Shown: positions 35,456 through 47,125, counted from the stretch's first letter. The stretch: 64,000 bases of DNA from Cyrtodaria siliqua (GCA_037043455.1 JAWPHD010004495.1:62001-126000); one strand, 5' to 3'. Notes: generated by a model not told the origin, from the sequence alone. Translations and numbers: made by a program.

Positions 35456-35637
35456 AGGCAACTAATCAAGTTTTAACAGTTGGCATTTTAGTACCTCGGT
35501 TTCTCTAGCGAGTGTGAACTTTCTGAATCTATGCCTCATGTTTTTTAGTTCGTTGTAAATGACTTTGCAAATTGGTATGTTTATATACCATTGTAAAATT
35601 ATACTTGAATGAGGTTCTACGTGGAAATGAAACGTAC

Positions 35638-35788
35638 TTGTATCGGAAAACTTATCTCCTGTAGTGAGGTAATTTGAGGAATTCTGTCCAAGATATGCAT
35701 ACAAATCCTTGTCCTTGAAGCGAGTGCAGGTCTCCCCTGCCCGCTGTTTGATCAGTACCGTAGTATCAGCAGAATCATCACTGCAAGG
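35638..35788 (-). CDS. Cysteine-rich domain exon 14
   Basis: Acceptor ACTGTTGCAG, donor ACAA/GTACGT. It begins PCSDDSAD, closing the thrombospondin repeat, then KQRAGETCTRFKDKDLYAYL, which fits the FRxxQCxxxN entry to the ADAMTS cysteine-rich domain. The acceptor and first 15 or so codons are duplicated upstream (35,818-35,881); the copy runs into a stop after AVTTVLNND. Confidence 0.85.
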
Positions 35789-35817
35789 CTGCAACAGTTA
35801 TTATCAGTCGTTATTTA

Positions 35818-35881
35818 GTACAGTAGTAACAGCAGAATCACCACTGCAAGACTACAACAGTCATTATCAGGCGTTAGTTAG
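35818..35881 (-). repeat. Duplicated splice acceptor of exon 14
   Basis: A 64-base tandem copy of 35,754-35,817. It includes a second acceptor (ACTGTTGTAG) followed by SCSGDSAVTTVLNND and a stop, so using it would not give a longer open exon. Confidence 0.85.
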
Positions 35882-35919
35882 TATATATGTCCTTTGTGGT
35901 GGCCATTGTTAACGTAGGT

Positions 35920-36560
35920 GCAATTCGGGTACTAAATTTCAATGTGTATTAAGTGCAATTCACGACAAAGTTATCAGATTGTTATATATCCTTTGTTTCT
36001 GATGAATGTAAGGGCAAATTTTCAAAAACTATAGATCTATTACAAATTGTGCTTTTGGCGCATTTTAAATTCAACATTATCAAAATAATAGACTGTCTTG
36101 CCCTACGTATTAGGTGCAGTTCAAAGTAATCAAAATGATTTGGATGCCAATTTAGAAAACCAAGGTGTAATTCTTGAACAAAATTATCAAATTGTATATA
36201 TGATCATTGTTATATAGTTCATGATCATTGTTATATATGTATTATAATGATGCAAGTGCAAATCGTGCATAAGGTGCGATTAAATAAAAAAGCATCATAC
36301 TGTTATAAGTCATATAAGAGGTTGTACTATGCTCTCACCTTCATACCAAAGACAACATTTACGCATTTACTCAAACAGCATTGTTCATATTTAATGATTA
36401 TGTCTCAGTGTTTAATCCCAGTGACATTGCATATAAACATGATGCATATTGGAAATGATGAAATCCTGAAATCCTGAAATTATTTAATGCAGCTTTCAGC
36501 TTAATATAGTGATACTTTATCTAGACAATGTTACCCTTGAATATTACATGCAAACTTGAT
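35920..36560. other. Intron with weak imperfect repeats
   Basis: GTGCAATTC / AAGTTATCAGATTGTTATAT motifs recur two to three times between 35,930 and 36,200, decayed. No gene. Confidence 0.45.
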
Positions 36561-36562
36561 TT

Positions 36563-36724
36563 TATGAATATTGAGTTCTGCTCAACCCGGGGCTAGAGGG
36601 CGTGAGCGGTAGATAGCATATTTCACTACCACTCATGAACAGTCTCAATCAAACCGAGACTGCAATATTTCGTATGTTTTGTGCTCGGCCGTTTCCAAAG
36701 GTCCATTATCATACTCTTTTTTTG
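36563..36724 (+). mobile_element. Repeat family A, core only
   Basis: From TATTGAGTTCTGCTCAACCC through GGGGCTAGAGGGCGTGAGCG and the CAGTCTC/GAGACTG hairpin to GGTCCATTATCATACTC. The distal part of the longer copies is missing. Confidence 0.75.
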
Positions 36725-36739
36725 ATAGATATGTGAATT

Positions 36740-37215
36740 AATTATTCAACGACCACAGTCAACCAAAGGCACGCATAGCAACAAACATAAAGATGACTAA
36801 AAGTTGAATCACGACATTACAAACATAAAGAGGTTGACAACAGGGCTACCGGCATGGAATCTGTCAGTGCCAAAAGGGCCGCTGCGGGTTTCAATCAGAT
36901 TCTAGGGTGCACCAAACCTCACTCTTACCCTATTGTCATCCCAATAAAACGGGTAAGTGTAAATAAAGATATCCCCGCCAGGTTATATTATCTGACAAAA
37001 TAGGCAATATATAAGTATAACACATAAATGATCATGTATATATGAATATAAAATGTCCTAGAAAGTCACAAAGCAAGTACTCATTAACTTGGCAGAAGAC
37101 AGAGCATCAAGAGAACAAACCATTAAGACAATACAATATTGAAGAGAAGCATCAGACGCTACAGTCCTTTGAGGATTTAGGTAAACATCATCATAGTGTC
37201 CACAAAATGTCCTCT
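36740..37215 (-). mobile_element. Penelope-like tail, longer copy
   Basis: AGGTTGACAACAGGGCTACC, TCTAGGGTGCACCAAACC, CCCAATAAAACGGGT and ATATCCCCGCCAGG, continuing into the AT-rich stretch seen between RT and tail in the longer copies (TTAACTTGGCAGAAGACAGA). It lies directly beside a family A copy. Confidence 0.75.
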
Positions 37216-37465
37216 CATTGTCCAATCAAATAGGATACTCATAAGCATTGAAGTGAACGTATTATATTCAACTGCGGCTAATCTAAAAAAGGGTTAAACA
37301 TATTAAACTGGACTTATAATGTAAAAATATTCAAGATCATTTGTGTTCTAATTGTTTACTCTTTTAAATGCAATTATAATGGGATAAGCAATCAGGGTAC
37401 ACACTTCTTAACGCCTGGTGCACAACTTTCTTTCGTAAACATTTGTATAAGTGTAATTAACTCAC

Positions 37466-37526
37466 AGCTGTATTGCACACTTCGGCCTCGTATTCTGATC
37501 CTTCGCATGTAGCAGTATTCAAAGGT
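37466..37526 (-). CDS. Thrombospondin type 1 repeat exon 13
   Basis: Acceptor TTTTATTTCAG, donor GCT/GTGAGT. It carries the second half of the repeat: PLNTATCEGSEYEAEVCNTA, completed by PC at the start of exon 14 to give CNTAPC, the typical CNxxPC end. All six repeat cysteines are accounted for over exons 12-14. Confidence 0.93.
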
Positions 37527-37952
37527 CTGAAATAAAAAAGTACGCCTAATTATAACCTGAATAAATTAACCGAACGTACACCGACGTAAATGTCCTTTGT
37601 CAATATTGAAATCATGTCAACATTTCGGTATATCTACCTTAAATACATACAGAATATAAATAAGCGAATCGTTTAATAGTTTATATATGAATAGTTGTAA
37701 ACAATTGCAAAATAAAACATGTTTAAACCACAGTATGTATATGCTGCTTGTACTATAACAAGCAAATGACCCTTTGTTTTATCATTAAATATCATCTACA
37801 TTTCAGCTAGACAATGAATACATGTTCAAATATACTTAGAATCCATCTAACGCACAAGATATGCGGGACAAAAACTGACACGTTATGCAGAAATGTAATT
37901 GAAATATTGCTGGTTTTGTTTTCTCTTTCAATCAACATTCATGAATACTTGC

Positions 37953-38134
37953 TTTGGATTAGTGCATTTTCGGTGTCGATACTTCGACCCAGTACCACAT
38001 GTCTGGCTACACGTAGTTTGCTCACTCCAGCTGGACCATCCGCCGACCTGTACGATAAACGTCGTCAAGTTCAAATGGGTTTCCTCCCAAGTTATGCAGT
38101 CATAACTACCGTCTGAATCATCAGACGAGCAAAC
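37953..38134 (-). CDS. Thrombospondin type 1 repeat exon 12 (GC donor)
   Basis: Acceptor ATTTCTTCAG. After VCSSDDSDGSYDC it enters GGWSSWSEQTTCSQTCG and on to RHRKCTNP. WSSW is a candidate tryptophan C-mannosylation site and CSQTCG fits the O-fucosylation consensus of thrombospondin repeats. The only GT nearby breaks the frame; cutting before GCAAGT instead gives CTNP-KPLNTATC, exactly the repeat's CxxPxPxxGxxC. This intron is therefore GC-AG. Confidence 0.93.
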
Positions 38135-38706
38135 CTGAAGAAATACAATATTCTATTAATAAATATTTACAACAGTGTCCGAGTGGCACGGACTACATTG
38201 ATACAAACAGGGTTATAATACACTAAATTGGTGCATAACACACTCAAAAAAACAAAGGTTGTTTGATGGAATTCGAAACCATTCAATAAGTCGTCCTTTT
38301 ATTTAATGGTTCACATTCGCCTCAATAGAACTTGTAATACCTGCATTATTGGTATGCTCTTAAATTCTTACATCGTTTTTACATTAAAGAAGTAAACCCA
38401 ACCATATACACACATAGTGAACAAGAAAGACTATTGTCAACCATTTTATGTTTGTGGTTTTCTAATATCACATTCTAAATGTTATTTAGGATTATAATAT
38501 ATGCCAAATGCCTATTACTTGGATGATTTTACTGATCTTCATTTAAGTTACCAAAAATAATGATAGTTGTGCATAGATCCAACGCTTATTCAATCGATAT
38601 GTTATAATTAGTCCAAAGAGAACAGGTTTGGACACATTATTAGGATATTTGTATTTAGGTAGCCTATCCTAGATTGTGTAAATAAGACCAAAACTAGTTA
38701 TCTTAC

Positions 38707-38817
38707 CGAATTTTCGGCACAATATAAGCCGTCTATTGCTTTTTTTTGATAGTATCCAAGACCGTATGTATCAGAAGTAACGTTCATGTCGACACATGTA
38801 TATTTCGCACATATTCC
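38707..38817 (-). CDS. Disintegrin-like exon 11
   Basis: 37 codons, phase 0-0, acceptor TTAATTTCTAG, donor TCG/GTAAGA. It reads GICAKYTCVDMN...KAIDGLYCAENS. CxxYTC replaces the usual CxxLWC, and AIDGLYC is the ADGTxC turn. Cysteine spacing is conserved. The domain supports exosite binding in the family and does not bind integrins like true disintegrins. Confidence 0.92.
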
Positions 38818-39079
38818 CTAGAAATTAAAATAACATATACATATATATGTTATTATTATTATTATTACGTTTTAAAGCTTTAGCGCGCATACAATTTAAA
38901 TTTAAAATATGGACTGTAATACAAAAAATGGAAAAATTCCAAACTTACACAACCATTATAAACATACACGCACATCGTGTAGAGTACGCTAACATCTCGT
39001 TAGTGTAGCTATAATGTGATACATCTATAAATCGTATAAAAAATAGTATGAAAGGAGAAATTTGGAAATTACCGAACAT

Positions 39080-39535
39080 GATAAATATAAAAGTATTGCA
39101 GTCTCGGTTTGATTGAGACGGTAGTTCATGAACGGTAGTTAAAAATGATAGATCAACCGTGCAAAACCTCTAGCCCCGGGTTGAGCAGAACTCAATATTT
39201 AAAATGCCAATAGTACGAAAGTTGGAGCCATCCCGAAGAAGGTATGCTTATGACGGTGAACATGGAACCTTCAATGAGAAAACAATGAGCGAAATAAACA
39301 AACTGGAATTTATTTGGGAGCAGAGGTTTCGAAGCCTGTGTATCACAAGACGCAGCCATAAGACTACATAAAAAGCTGACAACATATCCTAAGGCTGATG
39401 GAACAATACTCATAGCTGTTAAAGGCTGGAGTAAAGGAACAACTTCTTCGAAACTGAAGTAAGAAAACATAGTATTTGAGAATGTACCAGCTATATATGT
39501 ATATAAATATCGGGTTCAGCATCTCCATCAATGTC
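39080..39535 (-). mobile_element. Repeat family A, diverged copy
   Basis: TATTGCAGTCTCGGTTTGAT, CTCTAGCCCCGGGTTGAGC, then a diverged distal part. The second hairpin has decayed (AACGGTAG against CAACCGTG). Confidence 0.65.
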
Positions 39536-40162
39536 AATAGTATATTAAAAACAAAACACGAAACATATAATGAGGTTATTTTAACTGCTGAGTTAGATTA
39601 TAAGGAAACAGTTCAAGAGACGGTAGGCGTGTCGCCATTTAAGGTAACGATTTGTAATATTTTTTTATTTTTTGTATACGGTAATATCAAACATGTTAAA
39701 TAAGTAAGCATATTATTTCATCCATAACATCATATAATATCTCAAAGAAATATATTATAAATTATTCGTGATAAAAAATGTATACCTACGCCTATGTCCA
39801 TATGCTATGTAACACACATGTGCTCTTATATTGTGTAATGTCTTCTATAGTACTGACGTCAGCTTTCATAACTTCTAGTTTCTTTTCGACTATACATATG
39901 CTGCTATGTATTACCCATATAGTTCAATCTGCATTGAGAGACCACTAAATGGACGTGTCTCTAAATACAGATGATCTCTTAATACAAGAGCACATTTCAT
40001 TTATTTCAAACAATACAATCGGAAACTGACACGATGCTTTCTTAATGTAGGTATAATAACATAATAGAGGTTGTACATTGGGCCTGTTTGACTGTACTAT
40101 AAAAGAAGTGACATTTATGTACAAGCTTATAATGTCATTTATTTACAAGCTTATAAACTCAC

Positions 40163-40242
40163 CGCATTATTCGGAAAGAGTCTGTGTCGAAAGCCAGAAC
40201 CGTGGCGAAACTCGCACAGTTCGTCAGCTGTGTATGCCATAC
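40163..40242 (-). CDS. Disintegrin-like exon 10
   Basis: Acceptor TATTATAG and donor GCG/GTGAGT. It reads GMAYTADELCEFRHGSGFRHR, the family's GxxYxxDxQCxLxFG block. Phase is two bases in, zero out. A 26-base intron segment next to the donor is repeated in tandem (40,108-40,160) without altering the splice site. Confidence 0.88.
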
Positions 40243-41270
40243 CTATAATAACAGGAAAATAAGCTTGATCGCCTTAAACATCACAGCAATGCACGTTTTA
40301 CGCTTTACACCGGTCAATAGTCAACTAACTATCAGGAATATATTTTATGTAAATGTCATTTTACTTTTGTTGCAAATTAACAATACAAATGTCAAGTCAA
40401 AATGAACCAAGTATCTGTGTTGTGCACTGAATGTCACTCGCCTTGCTTCATATTAACGTTGCAGTTGTTTTAATACGTGTTTTTGTTAAGTGTGTTCCGT
40501 GAAAGCTACATTTCCTGTTCGACGTTTATACCTGCATGTTTGTGTACATATACCGTCTATTTAAGCTAACCAGTAGGCCGTATTGCCTCATGACAGTTCC
40601 AAGTAGGTATCCCTGCCCTCACCACACCACTCCTTGTGTTGTGTATTATCTTGTTTATTGAATATTTAATTTGCTTATTTGATTTGGTTTGTGATACAGC
40701 GCCATTGCGAATGGGTTCTGTGTTTTTGAAGGATTATTTCTCTTATGTGCGACTGTCTCGACAACGATTAATTTAATTGTTTAGTGTACATTTTCATTAA
40801 GGAATAAATACAAGCCTAGAATAAGTCTAGAATAATTGTTTTGTTTCGAAGTGTGGTATTTTACAATAATTATTTGCCTGTCTTTGATGCAGGTGAATCA
40901 CGAAACCTCGAATTATGTAACACAAAACGTATCGAATTCTGACCTGGAACATTCAAGATGTGTATGCCGAAACATCCAGCCTTATTTCGAAATGGCCTTT
41001 TTGTCACTGGCACTAGTTTCATTTATTTACGAGTATAGTATTTGTTTTATATACATATTTAACTAATTTTGATTAACATTAGTGTGTCTCTATAAGACTA
41101 CTGGATCTTTAAACAGATAAAAATACAAAAAAACGTGTATTGCCATTTAACTGTGTATTGGTCAGTACAAAGTTGCCAGTGTATATGTGTTTGGTAATTT
41201 GCATATGAATGTCACAGATCAACGTTTGTATATAACCATCTATTTCTTAATATAATAACTGTAATATCAC

Positions 41271-41350
41271 CTTGCCATTGTGGTATTAAAGCAGGAAAGT
41301 CATCTGTCTGTACATTGTCTTGAAACAAACACTGCGGCTGAGAGGTGGAG
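41271..41350 (-). CDS. End of metalloprotease domain, exon 9
   Basis: Acceptor TTTTTTTTATTGAAG and donor CAAG/GTGATA. It reads SSTSQPQCLFQDNVQTDDFPALIPQWQ, matching the family's CLxDxP...LPG segment that links the catalytic and disintegrin-like domains. It is one base in and one base out, and both joins are exact. A second AG 13 bases inside would break the phase, so the first is chosen. Confidence 0.85.
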
Positions 41351-41384
41351 CTTCAATAAAAAAAATAGTATTGACTATTAAATA

Positions 41385-41555
41385 CTGAAAGGGGGATCCC
41401 TTGGAAGCAACAAACATAAACAAGAGATAAAACAAAAGATAAAAGTAGCAGATTCGGTTTTATTGAGTCTGTTCATGAGAGGTAATGTAAAGTGCAACAC
41501 CTCTCACGCCTCCTAGCACCGGAATAAGCGATATTATACTTTAAAGCCACCAAGA
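41385..41555 (-). mobile_element. Repeat family B copy
   Basis: GGGATCCCTTGGAAGCAACA, TTTTATTGAGTCTGTTCATG, then GAGAGGTAATG...CAACACCTCTC, a perfect seven-pair stem, and CACCGGAATAAGCGATATTA. Confidence 0.7.
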
Positions 41556-41724
41556 AAGGGCCAGTAAGTAATAACACTACTGATTTCACGGTACCTCGAC
41601 ATTCTTGTAAGTTATACCGAGTAATCCAAGATCATCATTTCCCTAAATTATAACATACTTTGTTACTCGGTCTTGTTCTTTTACGTGCCGGTGTGATAGA
41701 ACCCTCGACCAGTGCAACGGGTAT

Positions 41725-41950
41725 TAACCTTCCGATTTGGATCTGGTTTAAACACCCATCGACATGTTTTTGCCACCGGCCATTCCAAGGCGGTAGCCAT
41801 AACGTCAATCCTTTTTATATACATTGTATATGATGTCATATCTCACCTTTTATTTCTTCTTTGTAATAACTGTTTGTTTCTATGCGTGTTTTTGGTTGAT
41901 TGTGGTCCTTGAATGCTACATTTCCTGCTCCACCTTTTTATCTACTTTTA
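41725..41950 (+). mobile_element. Solo Penelope-like tail
   Basis: TTCCAAGGCGGTAGCCATAA, GGTTGATTGTGGTCCTTGA, CTACATTTCCTGCTCCACC. Forward orientation, moderately diverged. Confidence 0.75.
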
Positions 41951-41959
41951 CTTCTTTTA

Positions 41960-43060
41960 GAAAAGATGGTGTTTAAAATGTCTTATTTAATTTAAAATAA
42001 ACCAATACCAATAATAAACAAGACAAAACAGTAGAAAACCATGCTCTACAAAACAATACAACACCACCCGGAACCATGTAGAATCCCCATAGGAAACCAA
42101 TAAGTTTTTGAAACAATGAACTTAATGCAAACGATAAGTGCTAGACAAACGAAAAGAATGCGAAGGTTATTATCTGCAAATGGACAAACACATATCAAAT
42201 ACATGTATCAAGCTAATTACACTGAATACAAGAGGATAATCAGAAGTTTTTTTCCGAAATTGTTTAACACAAACTCATGATAAAAAATGCTTGACTTTAC
42301 TGAGTTTCACTGAGTTTTACTGAGTTTGATTATGATATAATCGTTACACTACCACCGTTCCACATATAAGCGATATTCACCTCTTTTAAAATATTAATTC
42401 ATCGTTGTTCCCACAAACGAATACCAGACTCTTACAATTAAAATAAACCAAAACAATACTATTATCGCAAATCTATACGAAATGTATTTAAGACGTAACC
42501 AATAATATATCAGACAAGCTTCCACATATTTAGTGTACACTAACAGACATGTTACTTCAAAACGAACTAGAACACATAGAATGCAAGTCAAGACCATTAC
42601 ATGTTTAGTCACTACAATATAGAAGACAAACGGCCCGGTTTGCAACTACACCCCTGCCACCTTCTCTCCCCTCCGCCCCCGCACCCTACAGTTCAAAGGA
42701 GAACGAAAACAAGGGGGAAATAAAACAAAAGTAAACTACGATTTTTTGGTTAACATGCTGATATAAATATACAAGATATTCACAATATTGAATAACCAAA
42801 CAAATGCAAGACAAATCTATGAATGTATTACCCGCGTTTGACTAACAGATGGTTTGCAAAATATTTAATGCTATATTTCAGAAAGCGTTTCGTGTAATGC
42901 CACATATTGCACTTTCATTCAATAGATACGGCCAGGTATTATCTCTAAAACCTGAAATGCGTGAATTAAATAATAAAGTTCGCGAAAATATATAAAATGC
43001 TAAAGCTGGATAATAATATAACTAAAATGCTTAGTTAATAGTTTATAGTGCATGTGGTAT
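41960..43060. other. Intron, nothing recognised
   Basis: AT-rich; a degenerate family B piece may lie at 42,290-42,375. The 83-codon minus frame at 42,394-42,645 has no acceptor or family resemblance. Confidence 0.5.
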
Positions 43061-43065
43061 CGTTA

Positions 43066-43173
43066 TTTTTACATCCTACAGGGATTGTATGACATTCTTT
43101 GATCCAGTTTTTCCTTATATTTTTACATCCTACAGGGATTGTATGACATTCTTTGATCCAGTTTTTCCTTAGT
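43066..43173 (+). repeat. 54-bp tandem duplication
   Basis: TTTTTACATCCTACAGGGAT and CATTCTTTGATCCAGTTTTT occur twice, identical by eye, so recent. Next to the tail fragment that abuts exon 8. Confidence 0.9.
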
Positions 43174-43181
43174 TTACTGTC

Positions 43182-43235
43182 CTCCTTGAATGCTACTTTC
43201 CCTGTCCGATCTTTTTATATTTATTTTGTTTCTTT
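43182..43235 (+). mobile_element. Tail end fragment abutting exon 8
   Basis: CTGTCCTCCTTGAATGC and CCCTGTCCGATCTTTTTATA are the last 50 or so bases of the Penelope-like tail. The fragment stops about ten bases before the donor of exon 8. Confidence 0.65.
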
Positions 43236-43246
43236 GATATACATAC

Positions 43247-43366
43247 CTGTTTAACAAAAGAATAAGCGCATTAGCGCTACAGGTACTCCATCCGAATGTC
43301 CTTTTTCCCATTAATCCATCATTTGGATAACCACAACCATCATCTGCATCATGAATCATGTTCATT
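43247..43366 (-). CDS. Metalloprotease exon 8 with third zinc histidine
   Basis: Acceptor TTTATTTACTAG and donor AACAG/GTATGT. Joined to exon 7 it completes HELGHTMNMIHD, the exact ADAMTS spacing with the Asp that distinguishes reprolysin-type enzymes, followed by a Met-turn candidate (GLMGK) and FGWSTCSANALILLLN, matching the WSxCSxxYIxxFL helix that ends the domain. A retroelement tail ends about 10 bases from the donor. Confidence 0.96.
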
Positions 43367-44274
43367 CTAGTAAATAAAATATACTGACTGTCAATGAAAA
43401 CGCACCATTAACTCCATATGTTTATGCTGTTGGATTATTCTCAAATAAGGTTCAGTTGTTATATTATAGCATACTGAATACATAAAGGCAATTGATTTTG
43501 AACAGGATATACATGTATGTGTTTCTCCGACGAAAAAGGCGAAACTAGATGTTGCTGTAACAGTGTATCCATTAAAACATGTCATTGGCCTTGAAAATGC
43601 AAAAGAGGAAAATATATTTTAAAATACAAAAGAAACCCAAGATGTAAGCATTTTATAAAGATGATGGCATATTTATTGCATTCATTACTGACAATACACA
43701 TGATGTTACAAATGATAGTATTCAAGGTTTGGCTGATATGTTAACCTTTGCAAAGGAAACATGGTTTATTGTCAGAATGATAGATATTTTATATGTTCGG
43801 TAATCGTTTTCAGGAAAACACATAGCCTTGACGTTGTTACGTTGTTTTGTTGTGTCAAGTCTTGTGCAATGAGGTATGATGACACTGTGAAGCGATTTTG
43901 GTGGACCGGAAAAAAGTTGTTTAAAGGTAAATTCTTACGGTTTTTGTCAGGTTTGACAAATAAAGGGCATCATTTTACTGGAATCATAACTCAAGGAGAC
44001 CAGAAATGTTTAGTTTTGAGCTTAAAATCTAAAAGAAACATATTAAAATACAATGATCCAACAAATGTATTTCCACGTCATAAACTCGATGTGGTCACTT
44101 GAAAGTCTCGAGCATTGTACAAATGTAAAACACAGACATGTAGTGAACAGTGGTATGGAGCATAAGTTTGTAAATTCACGATTATTTGCCAAATATGGGT
44201 TGCCACATTTACAAACCATCAAATGTCTGTCAACAAACTAGCGTGTTGATGTCTACAAACTCAAACTGGGTAGA

Positions 44275-44365
44275 GTGGTACGTATGTACGTGCTTGTGTG
44301 CGTGAGTACGTACATACGTGCATGGATGGATGGGTGGGTGGGATGGATGGATAAATGGGTGGATT
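44275..44365 (+). repeat. Low-complexity GTAC and GGAT tract
   Basis: GTACGTATGTACGTGC followed by GGATGGATGGGTGGGTGGG. Simple-sequence expansion only. Confidence 0.85.
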
Positions 44366-45100
44366 TTAACGTAGCTTTTCAGTCATATCAAGACGGTGCC
44401 TACTTGTAACAGCGAACTCAAAGTGCTAGCGCTGACTCACCGTGATGATCTAGAATATATGTCTAGTACAATTTCCAGGTCCGTACTTTCAATGTTAACT
44501 TCAACTTTGTGATAATAGGTCAAATGTGATGCTTCAAATTCTGACAGTAGTATAGCCGCGCCGGAGGCACCTCACAGGCCATGATCCCACATCCAGTCGC
44601 ATTATACTTACATAGGGCCAACTAGTCCTAAAACTACCCTTTATATGTTAAACGTCAAACAAGGGAGCTAATGGTACCCTATGAAGTCTTTGGTATGATC
44701 TGACCTAGTCTCGGCCAGCCAGACCGTATCATGCATATGTCTTACTTGCAGATATCGGTCTGGGCAGATTAGGCCAATTGAAGCGCCCACTAGCGATTAA
44801 CACAATTTATTCGCGCGTTTTTTTCACGCTCATAGAGTCGACGTTTGCGTGACGTCATGTTGTAAAAACAAGTACAACGTCAATTGTTGATGCATCAGTT
44901 AAACTGTTTAACGTCACTTGCTGCTTCTCATAAGTTAAAAAATAAGAAAATATCATTAAATTAACTTAAAAACATGTTTTTTTGAAAGTCTCGTTGAATC
45001 TCTAAAAATCTCACTAAAATCGCCCAAAACGAGAGGGCGATTTTAAACGTCCTATTTTCCCCAGGCCCTGGTTCTGGATCCGTGTAGCACAGCGTAACGA
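44366..45100. other. Unrecognised, moderately GC-rich segment
   Basis: Contains GTGACGTCATG and an imperfect CGCCC...GGGCG pairing near 45,020-45,040. Possibly the body of the SINE whose head is at 45.1-45.2 kb. Confidence 0.4.
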
Positions 45101-45104
45101 AGAA

Positions 45105-45232
45105 ATCAGAAGCGGGCCGGGTGACCGAGGCTAGATCTGACCGGGGATTAAGCCCACGAACTGTAAGCCTACGGACTCACGTACGCATGCGCAGGTGAAT
45201 GGTGCTCTACCACTAAGCCACGCCGCGGTAAA
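45105..45232 (-). mobile_element. tRNA-like SINE head
   Basis: Minus strand: GCGGCGTGGCTTAGTGGTAG (A-box) and GTGGGCTTAATCCCCGG (degenerate B-box). A SINE body may continue toward 44,550 but its edges are unclear. Confidence 0.55.
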
Positions 45233-45330
45233 AATAATACATCTGAAACAACTATTGTTTAAGAAGTAGGGAAAGTAGAGCAGTACCTGAATGTTGTGTT
45301 ATTTATGTTATCTGTCAGTATGATACATAC

Positions 45331-45459
45331 GTGTGCCCTAACTCATGTGCTGGTTTGACAAAATCTGTGAGACTTCTATCAGCTGACACCGCACACTTTT
45401 GCTGATCGATGCATATTTTACCTGGATAGGCTTTACCTAGAACGTCCGTGTCTAGTCGC
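45331..45459 (-). CDS. Metalloprotease exon 7 with zinc-binding helix
   Basis: Acceptor TGTATTTCAG and donor CACAC/GTATGT. It reads GRLDTDVLGKAYPGKIC...KCAVSAD...DFVKPAHELGHT. GKAYPGxxC and the AHELGH helix are diagnostic of ADAMTS-type metzincins: the two histidines and the glutamate supply zinc ligands and the catalytic base. The third zinc histidine comes from exon 8. All catalytic residues are intact. Confidence 0.96.
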
Positions 45460-45689
45460 CTGAAATACATATACAATGTATCATGTAGCATAGTGATTTA
45501 ATAGCACTCTTTATATTTCTTAAATGATGCTTTTGGTTGTTACCTATGAGTGTTTATAAATTTTAATGATATTGACATGTTATTGTGTTATCCAAGGCCA
45601 TTCATATATAATAGTAACATATAGAAATTGCTGGATGGGTATATCAGATTTTTACATCATATGATGTTTATTGTGCTTCTGTCATTCAC

Positions 45690-45880
45690 GGTTATGTAAA
45701 TAAAAATAAGTATAAGAGTCGATCAGGAAAATGCAGCATTCACAGAACACAGTAAAACCAAAAACACGCAAACATGAATGTTAATAAAGAATAAAGGCAT
45801 ATAACGTCAAAAGCACGAAATGGGTTGACAATAGGGCTACCGCCTTGGAAATGTCTGTGGCAAAAAAGCGCTGGATTAGC
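45690..45880 (-). mobile_element. Solo Penelope-like tail, partial
   Basis: GAGTCGATCAGGAAAATGC, AATAGGGCTACCGCCTTGG, with the landmark order reversed on the plus strand. Confidence 0.75.
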
Positions 45881-46325
45881 ATGTTTATCTTTAAAAAACT
45901 TCTATACAGTTCTATGACGTTTTATGACCGTATAAATAGGGCCTTGCGACATTGAGAGGAATTCAGTTCAGGATGTTTTTTATTAAAACAAATATTGTTA
46001 GAGGATAAAAATCATTGCGCTCCTCTATTCTAAAAGTGACATGGAATTATTTGGACTTTTGTAAATAATTAAATATAGAAATACTTAAATTTAAAATTAT
46101 TAAAAGGGACACTTGACAATTTAAATAAAAGGCACACTTACCAAAAGTATTTGGACTTTATTCTTAAATCGAATATTAAAGTAAGTGAATATTTGTAATT
46201 TTATTATTTATATTTGAATAAATGTGTTGATTACATTTTAAAATGTGTTGTTGCTCGTTTTGCAGTTCCTTTATAGTTACATTTTACCCGTAACATGATA
46301 AAAAATAAAGAAGTAGTTCTTCTTC

Positions 46326-47125
46326 TTGCACTACTTTGTTTTGCAAAATGTTATTATCGTAACCCTGATCTATTTAAAATATAAAAGTAATTTAAGAACT
46401 CTTCTGCGACAAGGACTATCAAAACCCGACTTCTATGGTGATGTGATTTACAAACTTCGTAATATCCTTGGTCATAATCACTTTCATACAATCTTTATTA
46501 AACTTTTTAAGAAGTTTATCAAAAGAGGTTATGACTATAATTTTGAAACGTACTGCATTTGTAGTGAATTTACAGTTCGCCACTATGCTTTCCTCTTCGG
46601 ATTGTGCGATGACCGGACAGAGTGTGGACCCTATTTACCTAAATCCTCATAGGACCGTAGCGTTTGATGTTTGTATTTAATCTTGTCTTGTCGTACCCTT
46701 AACGGTTTGTTCTCTAGTTGCTCTACCATCTGCCAAGTCACTGAGTACTTACTTTGTGGTTTACTATGTTGTTGTTTTTTATATTTTATATACATGATCA
46801 TTTCTGTGTTTTACTTATGTTGTCAATTAATGCTGCCTTGTTTGTTAGAGATTATAACCTTGTGGGGATATCTTTATTTGCACTGTCCCGTTTATTAGGA
46901 TTACAATAGGTTATGTGTGAGGTTTGGTGACCCTAGAACCTGGTTTAAACGTTTTGCCAATGACCGTTCCAAGGCGGAAGCCTTGTTGTCAACCCCTTTG
47001 TGTTTGTGATGTATTGTCTTACTTCTTATTCATATTTAAAGTTGTTCTTTGTTTCAGTGTGTGTTTGTGGTTGACTGTCTTCCTTGAATGCTACTTTTCC
47101 TGTTCGATTTTTATATCTACTTCTA
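46326..47125 (+). mobile_element. Truncated Penelope-like copy: RT C-terminus plus tail
   Basis: The plus strand reads NLRTLLRQGLSKPDFYGDVI and DDRTECGPYL (46,390-46,650), homologous to the end of the 23.9-kb copy, then AT-rich sequence and the tail (GATATCTTTATTTGCACTG, TTCCAAGGCGGAAGCC, CCTGTTCGATTTTTATA). It is 5'-truncated, as expected for target-primed retrotransposition. It proves that the tail belongs to this RT. Confidence 0.85.

Noticed and set aside
36001..36025. Possible hammerhead ribozyme core (CTGATGA) near Penelope-like sequence
   Set aside because: No GAAA partner or flanking stems; other CTGATGA occurrences are in exons or simple repeats.
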